This document shows, piece after piece, positions 1 to 10,570 of a DNA stretch of 64,000 nt; within the stretch, counting starts at the first letter, position 1, and every line of letters begins with the position of its first letter. The notes under the pieces are model-generated. The model was not told the DNA's origin and did not search any database. It saw nothing but the letters and a program-made list of their open reading frames with translations. Origin of the DNA: Malania oleifera (taxonomy: Eukaryota > Streptophyta > Magnoliopsida > Santalales > Ximeniaceae); the NCBI RefSeq assembly GCF_029873635.1, contig NC_080426.1, positions 51,970,093 to 52,034,092 on the forward strand. The letters run 5' to 3'. The position numbers and the translations under genes were made by a program.

Positions 1-377
1 GGAATTTGATGTAATATTGGGTATGGACTAGCTGACAGCTAATCACGCAAGCATAGATTGTCATCGAAAAGAAGTGATTTTAAGAATCCCCAAGTGAGCA
101 AGAATTCAAATTTACGGGTTCACGTGTGCACACCTCGCCACAGTTGGTGTAAGCTATTCAGGAGAGGAGACTGCTTCAGGGTGGTTGCTAGGGGTATATT
201 GCTTACATAAAGTAGTCGCCAAGGGAAAAGCTGAAATAGTTTGATATTCCAGTAATTAGAGAATTTCCAGATGTCTTTCTAGAGGAATTTCCTGGTTTAC
301 CACCAAATCGAGAGATTGAATTTACTGTGGATTTACTACTAGAGTCGGCACCCGTATCTAAAGTGCCATACAGAATG
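1..377 (+). pseudogene. L pol relic, part 1: protease end and RT start
   Basis: Translation gives FDVILGMD, then a stop where the family has Trp, then a stretch resembling LTANHASIDCHRKEV. This is the linker between the aspartic protease and RT of plant Ty3/gypsy polyproteins. Further on are a degraded PPNREIEF segment and the RT N-terminal SAPVSKVPYRM run (positions 345-377). The reading frame is interrupted by the solo LTR that starts at 378 and resumes at 2640 with the [12 protein letters not shown] block. The stop in place of Trp fits a TGG to TAG change. Confidence 0.85.
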
Positions 378-2634
378 TGTTAGCTTTACTGTGATCCCAA
401 GAAGGGGGGTGAATTGGTATTTTTAAAATTTATCTCCTAAGTATTCCTCCTAACAGTAGTATGTTCACAAGCCTATGGTCAATTTGGTGCAGATAATGTA
501 AATATACCAGAAATTAAATAAAGCAGTTTAAACAATCACACAAGCACCAGAAAGCACTAAATAGGGGATGACACGCAGATATGTTATCGAGGTTCGGCCA
601 ACTGCTTACGTCCCCGCCTTGGCTAACCAGCACAAGGATTATCACAATAACTTGCTCACTTAAACGGGTGGAGCGGCACCTATACACACCAGGTCAAATT
701 ACCACAGGGTTGACCTCAACCTTTACACCAATCCTTACCGGGCTGGATTACCGCCCCCTCAGGCCACGCCTGGAATCTCTCAGATATACAATCAAAAGGT
801 ACAATACAAGAGTGCTTTCACGTAAAGCAGATTTGTACCACTAATGCGCACAGACACAAACACCACAGTTGATTTAATAATGTAAGTTTTGTGTGGTCTA
901 AATAGTTTCAACTCTCAAATAGATTTACTATAGTTGTAATGAGTGCATGAGAGTGCAAACCTAGATGATTTTTGTATCACAGGATATTCAATCTAAGTGC
1001 TCAAACAAAGATATTTTCCAAACTCAATATATTTCAATCATCAAGTTTTCTCAATACATATACGTATATGAAGCTCTAGCAATGTATATGTTTGGTTTGC
1101 AAGATATACTAAATCTTTGTATTTCAGCAGATAATGTAGACTTGTATGGATATTGCTACAAAGATTGATATAACACACACACAAATACCTTTTCACAAAT
1201 ATATCAATATGAATACCACAGGATATTTGAGTATGTTTGAAAGTATTTTTGCAAGCCCCAACCAAAATACGAACTTCCTAAGTTATTGCAATAAGAGTGC
1301 AATACTTGGGAATTCACCACAAGTCTTCTTAGGGTAGACTTATTGGCAAAGCCTCCTAAGAAAACTTAGGCTGTGCTCTCAAAGAAAAATCGATTCAAAT
1401 ATGCAATAAACGGGAGAGCAAACCTTTTAAGTAGTAAAACTCAATACACTTACAAAATGATATAGATAGATGAAGAAGGTAAGCTTGAGTGGATTTTCAA
1501 AAGAGTATGAGCTGTGAGAGGCAAAGTAAAATATTTTTGCTTGAGAGAGATTTTCTTAATCCTTTTGCTAATCGGTGCTTAATCCACCAAATGAAAGAGT
1601 ATATATAGACATGCTGAAAATTTTGACCGTTAGGGACCTATTAGGGATTGTTAGAAAAGATTAATGATGTTTAAATCAATTTAACCCTATTTTAAAAATA
1701 TTAACCGCGGTAAAAAATAGGAGCAACCTGAGAGGTCCGGTTGATCAGAAATGGTTCGGTCAACCAGGACTCAAATGGCTCGGTCGACTAGGGATATTTT
1801 GAACTGAGTGGTTGGTCGACCGAGGCAAGGCGATTTTCCAAATTTCTGAGGTTCGGTCGACCTGGCCATTTTGAACTACACGGTTCGATCGACCAGACCG
1901 CTGGGAATTCTCCCGAGAACCCTTCGGTCGACCAGGTAGTTGTAGTTCAAAACCTCTCGGTCGACCGGATGGTCAAATGTTGACCTAGGGGGGTTTTGGT
2001 CGACCAGGGCCTTTTGAACTGCAAGTTTCGGTCAACCGAGTGGTCAATCTTTGACCCAAAGGAGCTTCGGTCGACCAGGGCCTTTTGAACTAACCTTGCT
2101 GGTCGACCGAGTGGTCAACTTTGACCCCAGGGAGTTTCGGTCGACCAGGCCAAATTGAACTGGCTTGGCTGGTCGACCGAAAGTGCATCGTGTGTGCATT
2201 TCGGTCCCGTATTGAAGCAAAAAAGCACTATTCAAGTGCCTAACACATATATGTGAAAGTGTGAGTGTCCTAGAGGCACTTGGGGTCCAATTCGAAGACA
2301 CCAAAAATGTCCGGTGTCGATCAACCTTTGGTCGACCGAAGGTGCACCCTAAAGTCTTCCTAAGGTCATTTTTTGATTTGTATCTGGTTTGAGCTTACAA
2401 AATAAACCATGCATGTGATGTGTGTGCTTATTACAAACCGAATACCCTAATTACTATTACAGACAAATTTCACTAAGATTATTACAATTAAGATCAAGAG
2501 TTTGTCTTCAAGCTTTTGAACTTTCATATGCCATTGATGATATACTTATATGAACCTGCACATGAACTAGATATTTATTAAATACAAGAGTATTTGTCAT
2601 TATCAAAACCAGGGCGTGACCTATAAGGTCAACA
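378..2634 (-). mobile_element. Solo LTR, SIRE/Maximus-like Ty1/copia, in L pol
   Basis: A 2257-bp insertion begins TGTTAGC and ends GTCAACA, and is flanked by the perfect 5-bp target duplication gaatg (373-377 and 2635-2639). It has no internal coding region, so it is a solo LTR left by LTR-LTR recombination. The start carries the reverse of the SIRE-type signature (AAGGGGGGTGAATTGG), and the end is the reverse complement of a TGTTGACCTTATAGG start followed by TTTTGATAATGACAAA. The LTR is therefore on the minus strand. The GAGGTTCGGCC block at 588 followed by ACGTCCCCGCC matches a block seen in other long-LTR copia elements of this window. Precise excision of the insert restores the RT reading frame. 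Confidence 0.9.
1745..2340. repeat. Array of GGTCGACC palindromes in the solo LTR
   Basis: Ten exact copies of the palindromic octamer GGTCGACC, mostly as (C/T)GGTCGACC(A/G), lie in about 500 bp, with at least four one-base variants (GGTCAACC, GGTCGACT, GATCGACC). They are spaced irregularly. Several are followed by a CCTTTTGAACT-like or TTTGACC-like spacer, so a longer degenerate unit with alternating orientation was probably amplified. This block is far more GC- and CpG-rich than the rest of the LTR. Confidence 0.9.
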
Positions 2635-2639
2635 GAATG

Positions 2640-5390
2640 GCTCCAGCCGAATTGAAAGAATTGAAAGACCAGCTGCAGGAGTTGATGGATAGGAGATTTA
2701 TCAGGCCTAGTGTGTCACCTTGGAGAGCACCAATCCTATTTGTAAAGAATAAATATGGGACTATGAGGATGTGTATAGATTATAGATAAATAAATAAACT
2801 GACAATCAAGAATAAATATCCTCTTCTCAGAAGTGACGATCTATTTGATCAGCTCTAGGGGACCCAGGCTTATTCTAAGATTAACTTACGGTTAGGTTGC
2901 CACCAGGTGAAAGTTATATCAGATGACATTTCGAAGATAGCATTCCAAACCAGGTACAGGCATTACAAGTTTATGGTAATGTCGTTCGGATTGACTAATG
3001 CACTGACAATGTTTATGGACCTAATGAATCGGGTGTTCCATCAGTACGTAGACTAGTTTGTTGTGGTATTTATTGATGATATAATGGTCTACTCAAAGAG
3101 TTTTGAGGAACATGAGAATCATTTGAGGCTGGTCTTGTAGGTGTTAAGGGAGGAAAAGTTATACGCTAAATTCAAGAAATGTGAATTCTGGTTGAGACAG
3201 GTCACTTTCCTCGGGCATGTGATCTCCGGGGATGATATATCAGTTGACCCGAGTAAAATAGAAGCGGTGGTGAGTTGGGTGAGACCAGGGAATGTTTAGG
3301 AGGTTAGAAGCTTCTTAGGTTTGGTAGGGTACTATCGACGTTTTGTGGACGGTTTCTCCAGATTATCAGGTCCCCTGACATGACTCACAAGGAAGAATGT
3401 GAGGTTTGAATGGACAGATGATTGTGAGCAGAGCTTCCAAGAGTTAAAGCGGCGATTGATCACGACACCAATGCTATTTATACCATTAGGAGAGGATGAG
3501 TTTGTTATATATAGTGATGCGTCCTAGAAGGGACTCGGGTGTGTATTAATGTAGCATGGAAGAATAGCCTACGCATCTCGATAGCTTAAAAAATATGAAA
3601 AGAAATACCTAGTACATGATTTAGAGCTAGCTGCAGTGGTGTATGCTCTAAAAATTTGGAGGCACTATCTTTATGGTGGGAAATACGAAATTTTCACAGA
3701 CCATAAAAGTTTAAAGTATTTGTTCACTTAGAAATAATTGAATATGAGACAAAGAAGATGGCTAGAGCTCATTAAAGATTATGATTGTATGATCAACTAC
3801 TATCTAGGGAAAGCAAACGTGGTGACTGATGCGCTAAACTGGAAGTCAGTGAGTACAATATTATTAGCAGTAGAGATTCAGCATTTAATTCAGATAGACC
3901 TAGAAAGGCTCGGTGTAGAGTTGGTAGAGGGTGATCACCAGGTATTCATTGCCAACCTGGTGATACAACCTACCTTGCAAGAAATAATTAAAGCTGCTCA
4001 GGGAAATGATGCAGAGTTAGTAGAGTTGATAGAAAAGGTGCAGGACAGACAGAGAGAGGAGTTCAGTATATTAGATGATGGAGCCCTAAGGTTTTGTACC
4101 AGACAATGTGTTCCTATAGATGCTGAGATTAGGAGAGTTATCTTAGAGGAGGCACACAGATCCCTATACACAGTTCATCCTGGCAGTACTAAAATGTATT
4201 AGGATCTCCGAAAATCTTTCTAGTGGAGCGGCATAAAGAAAGAGATTGCAAAATTTGTGGAGCAGTGTTTGACGTGCCAGCAGGTAAAGGCTGAGCACCA
4301 GAGGCTAGCAAGACAGCTGCAGCCACTCCACATCCCTAAGTGGAAGTGGGACCATATATCTATGGATTTTGTCACAGGTTTGCCGCCAGTGCTGCATGGC
4401 TAGAATGCTATTTGGGTAATTGTAGATCAGTTGATGAAGACTGCTCACTTCCTACCTATTAAAGTTAGCTATCCTATGAACATACTGGCATAGATATACA
4501 TTCAGGAGATAGTTCGACCTCATGGAGTGCCAGTATCTATAGTTTCAGATCGAGACCCGCGTTTTATATCACGATTTTGGAGGAGCTTACAGGAGGCTTT
4601 GGGGTCTCAATTATCATTTAGCACAACTTTCCATCCTCATACTGATGGGTAGACAGAGAGGACGATTCAGGTACTTGAGGATATGCTTCAAACGTGTGTG
4701 CTGGATTTCAAGGGTAGTTGGACCTAGTATATGCCACTGGTTGAGTTTGCGTATAATAACAGCTATCAGTCCAGCATCAGGATGACACCTTATGAGGCAT
4801 TGTATTGTAGGAGGTGCCGTTCTCCACTATACTTGGATGAAATGGGTGAGAGGCGAGTTTTGCAACCAGAATTAGTGCTGCAAGCATACGATAAAGTCCG
4901 ACTAATTAAAGAAAGAATCAGTTTAGGTCAAAGTTGGCAGAACAGCTACATAAATACTCGCCGCTGAAAACTGAAGTTTGATGTGGAAGATTAGGTATTT
5001 TTGGAAGTAGTACCGTTGAGAGAGGCTATGAGATTTGGGAGGAAGGGTAACTGAGCCCTAGGTTTATTGGCTCATTCAAGATACTAGAAAGAGTGGGTCC
5101 AATTGCCTACATGCTAACTTTACCACCAGCGTTATCTAAAATATATGACGTATTCTATGTTTCCATGCTGAGGAAATACGTCCCGGATCCCTCCCATGTG
5201 ATTAGATACGAGGAGATAGAGCTCAGTGATACCCTAGCATATGAAGAGATGCTAGTGCAGATCTTAGATAGAAAAGAACAAGAGTTTCGTACTAAGAGAA
5301 TTCCACTAGTAAAAATCCTATGGAGAAATCAAGCAGTGGAGGAGGCCTCGTGGGAGTTAGAGGGGGAGATACGATAGAGATACCCACATC
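2640..5390 (+). pseudogene. L pol relic, part 2: RT, RNase H, integrase
   Basis: The polyprotein continues from the RT thumb-side motif [12 protein letters not shown] through [14 protein letters not shown], the active-site run VVFIDDIMVYSKS (about 3062-3101), FLGHVISG and [12 protein letters not shown]. RNase H motifs follow (VIYSDAS, then [30 protein letters not shown] and ALNWKS). Integrase shows the zinc-binding segment ending CLTCQQVK (about 4261-4290), the core with [20 protein letters not shown] and a TER block, and the C-terminal PPALSKIYDVFYVSML and VKILWRNQAVEEASWE. The D-D-E residues are still readable. At least a dozen in-frame stops (for example after MCIDYR, in VD*FVVV, DAS*KGLG) and a frameshift near 5050 destroy it. 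The longest open pieces are 3738-4202, 4731-4967 and 5093-5377. Confidence 0.92.
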
Positions 5391-5719
5391 TACTCAGTGG
5401 AGACTAATATTAGACAGAAAGAACAATAGCGATTCAAGTAAAGTAAATTTAGTTTATAAAGTTTGGTTTTATTTTATGCAGAACAGAAAGATGTATGTAC
5501 AAGTTGTATATTAGGTTATAAGATAGGTAGTGTTTTGGGTTTTGGAAAAATTTTATTTTATGTATATATTTGTAATATCCCAAAATCGTATATGTAACCA
5601 CGATATTCCTCTACCATAAGTGAGGGTGAGTAATAAAATAAGTAACCAATTTTCCTTAGAGGGTGATGTACAACATAGATAGCAAATTTCGAGGACACAA
5701 TTTTATAAGGAGGGGAGAA
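5391..5719 (+). promoter_or_regulatory. L non-coding tail with polypurine tract
   Basis: There is no coding sequence between the pol end and the 3' LTR. The stretch CCACGATATTCC...CATAAGTGAGGGT near 5596-5632 has a close counterpart in A (about 56421-56452) and a weaker one near 10420, so it is a conserved non-coding tail motif. The tract AAGGAGGGGAGAA (5707-5719) abuts the LTR start and is the expected plus-strand primer. Confidence 0.8.
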
Positions 5720-6000
5720 TGTAGTAACCTGGGAATCATAATAATAAAAGAAAATGGAAAATATGGATTTTTGGTAAGAGAAGGAGAAAACTGGCGACGA
5801 TTTTCTGAAAGAGTCCGAAAATTGGTGACGGTTTTGTGAAGTTACCGCAGCCGAGTACAGGTAAAACGGTAAATTTTTTAGCCGGTTAATAGAAAATCGG
5901 CGACAGTTTTCTGAGAAGCACAAGATAATGACGATCGTTTTCTGGCCAATGCTAAAAATTATAAAGAACCGAGAGATGTATTTTAAACTTAAAACTAAAT

Positions 6001-6003
<3 letters not shown>

Positions 6004-6048
<45 letters not shown>
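6004..6048. repeat. CT microsatellite
   Basis: About 22 CT units. It lies in the L LTR at the same relative place as the CT runs in the LTRs of A (31067-31112 and 56811-56876), upstream of the region that resembles a transcribed leader. Confidence 0.95.
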
Positions 6049-6052
<4 letters not shown>

Positions 6053-6206
6053 CCCACGACCCCTCTCCCTTCTCTTTACAATTTCTACTCCGTTAAGCTT
6101 CGTTTCAATGATCAAGAACCGCCATAGGGTTTTTGGGAAGATTCTCTACAATGTAGGCGAAGGGGTTAAATCATGACATATAGATTTCTAGGGTAGTTTT
6201 CATAGT

Positions 6207-6233
6207 TATATATATATATATATATATATATAT
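6207..6233. repeat. TA microsatellite in the L LTR
   Basis: About 13 TA units in the middle of the shortened LTR. Confidence 0.9.
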
Positions 6234-6801
6234 TCACATACATATTTACAGAATAATAGCAGCAGATATATTATAATACTAGCAATATGATTAAATAAAA
6301 AACTCATATATTATAGATGTATTTTAAGCAACATAGGTGTGAGTTACGCAGTATTATATTTTACATGATATCTCAGTTTAGTTATTTATCAGTAAATTAT
6401 TTATGTAAACTCAGTTGCCACACACTAGTAATAGCATATCTTTTTTTACTGAGCGTTGTCTCATCCTAGTAAATTAACATTTTTCAGGTGATCCAACTAG
6501 ATGAGTAGATCAGGCTCGGAAAAAGAGAGGATATTTGCACTGCCCTGTTTGTAGGGTAAGTGTTTGCAAGAGAAAAGTATTTTTGGGTAGATCAGGAATT
6601 CTGATAAATGATACTAGAGAGTTATGTTTTTGTGTATGTATATTTTAGGGAGATATTGAATTCTGGTATCGTGTACATAGTTGTACAATTTTGTATTTTC
6701 CACTGCATAGGTATGTTCTAGTGTTATTACAGGGGTATCAAAGTAAGGTAATTTATAGTATATATTTTTAAAAAAATGGAATGAAATTTCAGGTCGTTAG
6801 A

Positions 6802-7151
6802 TAAAATCCATCATTCCAAACACTAACTTACATAAATTCAAATTATAAAGCTAGTCCAAATTATTGGCCTCCACTTTTTATTTTTTATTTTCTATCCTTT
6901 ATTTACATTTACATACATTAAAATTGTAAATTTAATTTCATATAATTAAAAAAAAACATGGGAATTTGTATCAAGTTACATTTACATTCAATTTCACTTT
7001 ACAAATTAAAAGTGCATGGATTATTAATATTTATGCTTTAATCTGTTTAATATTTGAAGATCAAATTCATATTTCTCCTACTTTCTTTTTGAAAACTCTT
7101 TTGGAGAAAATATTTTGGGTTATTCAAGAATGGTTTGAGTATATATTCACA

Positions 7152-7154
<3 letters not shown>
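6802..7154. other. Unassigned AT-rich DNA
   Basis: No coding similarity or repeat boundary is visible. It lies between the end of the L LTR and an AT microsatellite, and may be older host DNA or an eroded LTR start. Confidence 0.5.

Positions 7155-7210
<56 letters not shown>
7155..7210. repeat. AT microsatellite
   Basis: About 27 AT units in an otherwise AT-rich stretch. Confidence 0.95.
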
Positions 7211-7212
<2 letters not shown>

Positions 7213-7910
7213 TGAATGTCTTCTAGCTATTTGATATATAAAAGATCAATCTTAAAGAAATCATTTTCCATACTCTCATTTTCTTGCAAAAATATTTTTG
7301 ATAGGATTACCTATACTCTACCGAGCTTCGTATTTAAAATTATTTGGGAGAGCATTTAAAAGTATTTTTCATTGTGCAAATCAACTTTTGAAGAAGCATT
7401 TCTTATACACAAAATTATTTTTCAAATCAATTTTATTTGCGATTCGGGTTGTGAACTGTGACAAGTGAGGGGATATCACTTGGAGAGGTATCTCCGTCTA
7501 GAAGGAGGGATTATCGAGTGAGGGGATATTATTTAGAGAGGTGGCTCTGCCTATAAGGAGTGGGCCAAACAAGGGGATATCATTTGGTGAGGTGGCTCTG
7601 CATATAAGGAGTGTATAATGGGTGGCTCTGCCTAGTTTAAAGGAGCGTTATAGCGGAAATCCTCGGGTGGTTTGCTTAAGGCGAGGACGTAGGCGGGTAT
7701 AGCCGAACCTTGTAAAAATCTTGGTGTTATTCTCTCTAACCCTACTCTCTTTATATTTCCACACGTGTATGATTGTATATTTATTGTTGTGAATGTTTAC
7801 ATACACGCTTTATTTTTGATTGGGATATTATTTGTGAATCGATTAAATAATTAGCAAAAATTTTTAAAAATCAAATTCACCCCCCTCTTGGGATTACACC
7901 AATCCTCACA
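7211..7910 (+). mobile_element. SIRE/Maximus-like LTR fragment
   Basis: The 3' two-thirds resemble the end of SIRE-type LTRs: repeated GAGGGGATATCA-type units with GGTGGCTCTGCCTA (7468-7650), then GGCGAGGACGTAGGCGGG, GCCGAACCTTGTAAAAA, TCTCTCTAACCC and the terminal AATTCACCCCCCTCTTGGG. The LTR end is best placed at CTCACA (7910). The expected TGTTGG start and a matching target duplication are not visible, so the left side is truncated or rearranged. A related block occurs near the end of M (62590-63169). Confidence 0.72.
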
Positions 7911-8671
7911 CAGAGCAAAGCTATTAAGAAATTAGTAGCTAGTTTAGACTATTTAAGTAGCCACATCACATTTTAAATAACTAATGATATTTTTAGTTTT
8001 GAATTTTGAGTGATTTGCAGTCTACATCTAAGTATAAAAAACTCAAGACTTGTTTAATTGAGAGAAAAAAAACATTTTTGTTTTCAATTTTTAAAAAATT
8101 ATAAGATTATCATCTTATTTTTCAATTTTTAACTTTTGTGCTGAAGAAGTTGAAAAACAAATATATGTATGTGTGTGTGTAATCTGCACAAATGTTGAAA
8201 AATTAGAAAACAATATGGAATTTTTATAATTTTTTTTTAGAAAATAGAAATAAAAAATAAACAAAATTTCACAATTTAACAGATGCTCGGTACTTGAGGA
8301 AGTATGTGCTTACATTCAATAAAAAGGCATCATTTGAGCTTGTGTTAGTCACACTGCTTATGGTGTAACATTTTATTGGACAAGTGTACATACGACTAGG
8401 GCATTTTCTGTGCAATTCATCCCTCCTTGGGTTACGGTATTTGAACATTTGGGGTGAATATATTTAATTTCACTTAGTGCGCTTATATTAATTGAATCAA
8501 ATTGGATTGGAATTCAAAATCAAAGTTTGATGCAACAAATTCCTAGAGTACACCTCTGAAATAAAGGAACTGTCATATAGGACTTCATAATAGCGTCGTA
8601 AAGATTAAGCCTTAAAAAATATGCTGTGAGGTCACAAAGCACAAGAGGCCAAATAGTCTCGTTGATAGAGT
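7911..8671. other. Unassigned spacer left of element K
   Basis: AT-rich sequence with a short GT run near 8170. I see no motif of a known protein, no RNA gene and no clear repeat boundary. This is the only stretch outside all identified elements next to K, so it may be the DNA into which K inserted. Confidence 0.5.
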
Positions 8672-9009
8672 TGTTAAGAATTAAAAGGCCAAATAAGCCC
8701 TTATGACAAAATGATCAAATACAATGAGTTATGCTCATAAATAATAGAAAAACACGTGATAGATGAATTTTGCTTATTATTGACAGATAAAAATTACTTA
8801 TAAATGGTATATAAACTTTAATCATAAATAAGAGACGAGTTTTAGTTATAAATTGACCAAACGTTGGCGTGATTGTAGGTAAGGTTAAAATTGTGGCATG
8901 ATTATTGGGGGAAATTTCGGAAAGGTAAATATTATAATATATATTCATTCTCTTGTAGAGGAATAGGAGAAGGAGAAATATACAGAATTTTATTTTTCAT
9001 TCTTTAACA
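8672..9009 (+). mobile_element. 5' LTR of element K
   Basis: The LTR begins TGTTAAGAA and ends TTCTTTAACA, a matching inverted terminal repeat, and the PBS follows at once. A possible TATA element (ATATATATTC) lies near 8936-8946. AGAGT (8667-8671) is the candidate left target copy; the right copy is outside the window. At 338 bp it is of ordinary size for a small copia family, unlike the 2-kb LTRs around it. Confidence 0.82.
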
Positions 9010-9546
9010 TGGTATCAGAGCAGGCTAAACCCTCGTCGGTATCATTGAGTCACCGCCGCTGCCGCCGAGTTCGTCGTCGTTGGGCCGCCTCTAAGTTGCC
9101 GCGTGCTGATTATGATCTCGCTTCTTTGTATAGGATCTCAGATTTGATCTCGTTGGGCCGTTGTCGTTGGCTCGCCATCAGATCAGATTCTGCTTCCCTT
9201 CTTTGAAGATTTTTGAGAGGTTCCATGGCCGCTGTCGGACGCCGCGATACTTCATCGCTGCAGTTAATTTTATTTTTCATTCTTTTACATGGTATCAGAG
9301 CAGGCTAAACCCTCGTCGGTATCATTGAGTCACCGCCGCTGCCGCCGAGTTCGTCGTCGTTGGGCCGCCGCTAAGTTGCCGCGTGCTGATTATGATCTCG
9401 CTTCTTTGTATAGGATCTCAGATTTGATCTCGTTGGGCCGTTGTCGTTGGCTTGCCATCAGATCAGATTCTGCTTCCCCTTCTTTGAAGATTTTTGAGAG
9501 GTTCCATGGCCGCTGTCAGACGCCGCGATACTTCATCGCTGCAGTT
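8986..9546 (+). repeat. 280-bp tandem duplication of LTR end, PBS and leader
   Basis: Copy 1 (8986-9265) and copy 2 (9266-9546) each contain the last 24 bp of the LTR, the PBS and a GC-rich leader. They differ by only a few bases (AACAT versus TACAT at the LTR end, CTC versus TTG further on, one extra C), so the duplication is recent relative to the decay of K. Each copy has a short open frame starting ATGGTATCAG across the PBS; I do not regard these as genes. Confidence 0.92.
9010..9023 (+). promoter_or_regulatory. K primer-binding site (tRNA-iMet), with a second copy at 9290
   Basis: TGGTATCAGAGCAG directly after the LTR end is complementary to the 3' end of initiator tRNA-Met, the usual primer for plant copia elements. 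The same site recurs 280 bp downstream in the tandem copy. Confidence 0.9.
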
Positions 9547-9978
9547 AACCGCTGCTGACCCGGGCGGCGATTGAGCAGATTCCTTGAAGTTTTTTTAGAA
9601 GCTTCATCTTTTCTACCAAGGTTCTAGCTCTAATTCTTGTTGAGGTTTAATTTATTTAGTCAGAAAACGTGAGGTTGATTAGAAAAATCACAGCCACGTT
9701 AGGAGCAACAATAATAACATTTTTTACTGACATCCCCTTGACTGTAGTTGATGTGTAAGTTGCCTTGAATTCCTCCCAAGTGTGGGATTGTGTCTGTGGC
9801 CATCCTTGCCATACCCCACGACTACGATTTTACTTGATCCTTTTTTGGCGTTTGCTTACAGCTCCGGAGCGGATTCATACGAGGATTTCGGTGGATGCCC
9901 GATTAAATCTTGAGCTGATTCGTTATAAACCGGAGGTTTGCAGTTTTGGTTTTTTTGTGAGCTCAAAATCCAAGAATT
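9547..9978 (+). other. K leader or gag remnant
   Basis: This lies between the leader repeat and the protease fragment, where gag would be expected. I cannot recognise a gag domain or zinc knuckle. At about 430 bp it is too short for a complete gag, so gag has been deleted or was lost in the rearrangement to the right. Confidence 0.5.
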
Positions 9979-10178
9979 GTTCTATCCAATTTTTGGTTTT
10001 CTTAATAGAGTTGGCACCTTTGGTACTGTTTTATTTAATTATCGTCATAATGTTGATAGTAATATTTGGATACTTGACTCTGGGGCTACCAATCACATGA
10101 TATTCGATTCCAATGATTTCTCACACACTTCTCCATCGCGACGCACAAACATTGCAAATGTCAATGAAGTTGTTTTTT
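9979..10178 (+). pseudogene. K protease fragment, copy 1
   Basis: It encodes NYRHNVDSN then WILDSGATNHM, the aspartic protease motif of Ty1/copia (D-S-G at about 10076-10084). The same segment recurs at 14795-15005 with many small differences. This copy keeps the Gly of DSGAT, whereas the downstream copy reads DSEAT. Similarity stops at about 10178, where the downstream copy continues into the rest of the protease. It is a duplicated piece and not the functional continuation of K. Confidence 0.85.
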
Positions 10179-10570
10179 GCTAAAGAAGGAGAAATGGAAA
10201 CGGTGTAATTTATGAAGAACAATACCTTCTATCACGTTATCAGAAAGATATCTTTCGGATGGATAGGTAGGGTCTTATTTCCGTTCGCCGTTAGTTCAAC
10301 TTTAGAGGTTTGTTTGGTGTATTTCGTTTTAATTTTGATTATTTTTATATTTTTATCTCTTTTGTTAGTTTTGTTTAATTTTGTTTGTCCTAATTTGGTT
10401 GGTTTGTTTTAACTTGTAATCACGATATTTTTCCGTCAAAAGTGAGGGTATATTAATAAATAAATAGAGGTGCCGCTCCTTTTTAGTAAAAAAAAATATA
10501 AAAAAAACAAAAAAAATTATTTTTCTTTAGGATCTTTGATTTCATGTTTGATACCTAAGAAAGACATTAT
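10179..10570. other. Unassigned, with a gypsy tail-like motif
   Basis: The motif AATCACGATATTT...AAAAGTGAGGGTATATTAATAAAT (about 10418-10462) resembles the non-coding tail that precedes the 3' LTR in L and A. The remainder, including a T-rich stretch (10320-10410), is unrecognised. Confidence 0.5.

Larger units (their letters stand above)
1..6801 (+). mobile_element. Element L: Ty3/gypsy retrotransposon, 3' part
   Basis: The left end of the window falls inside the pol gene of a Ty3/gypsy element. In order there are the end of protease and start of RT, RT, RNase H, integrase, a non-coding tail, a polypurine tract and a 3' LTR. The order PR-RT-RNaseH-INT defines Ty3/gypsy. The integrase C-terminus ends in a run that includes LVKILWRNQAVEEASWE, as in chromovirus-type plant elements, where a chromodomain-like tail follows; the clade is inferred. 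The 5' LTR, gag and most of the protease lie outside the window. Several stop codons interrupt every domain, so the copy is dead. Its LTR belongs to the same family as that of element A. Confidence 0.9.
5720..6801 (+). mobile_element. 3' LTR of element L
   Basis: The LTR starts TGTAGTAACC directly after the polypurine tract and ends GGTCGTTAGA, where related LTRs end GTCGTTACA, so one terminal base has changed. It shares with the LTRs of A the AATCGGCGACRGTTTTCT repeats near the start, a CT microsatellite, the GGTGTGAGTTA block, CACACACTAGTAATA, a degraded GTGTCTCACCCC block and GTAGGGTAAGTG near the end. At 1082 bp it is less than half the length of the LTRs of A (about 2.3-2.5 kb); the middle, where A has the ACCATGAT repeats, is missing. 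Confidence 0.82.

Noticed and set aside
581-844. An open frame of 87 codons in the solo LTR at 378-2634
   Set aside because: It lies in a conserved non-coding LTR block (GAGGTTCGGCC, ACGTCCCCGCC) also seen in J and M, and has no protein similarity.
5558-6176. Overlapping frames on both strands rich in Ser/Leu or Arg/Glu
   Set aside because: They are products of the CT microsatellite in the L LTR.
9009-9558. Two near-identical open frames beginning ATGGTATCAGAGCAGG
   Set aside because: The ATG is the LTR-PBS junction of K; the frames result from the tandem leader duplication and encode no known domain.
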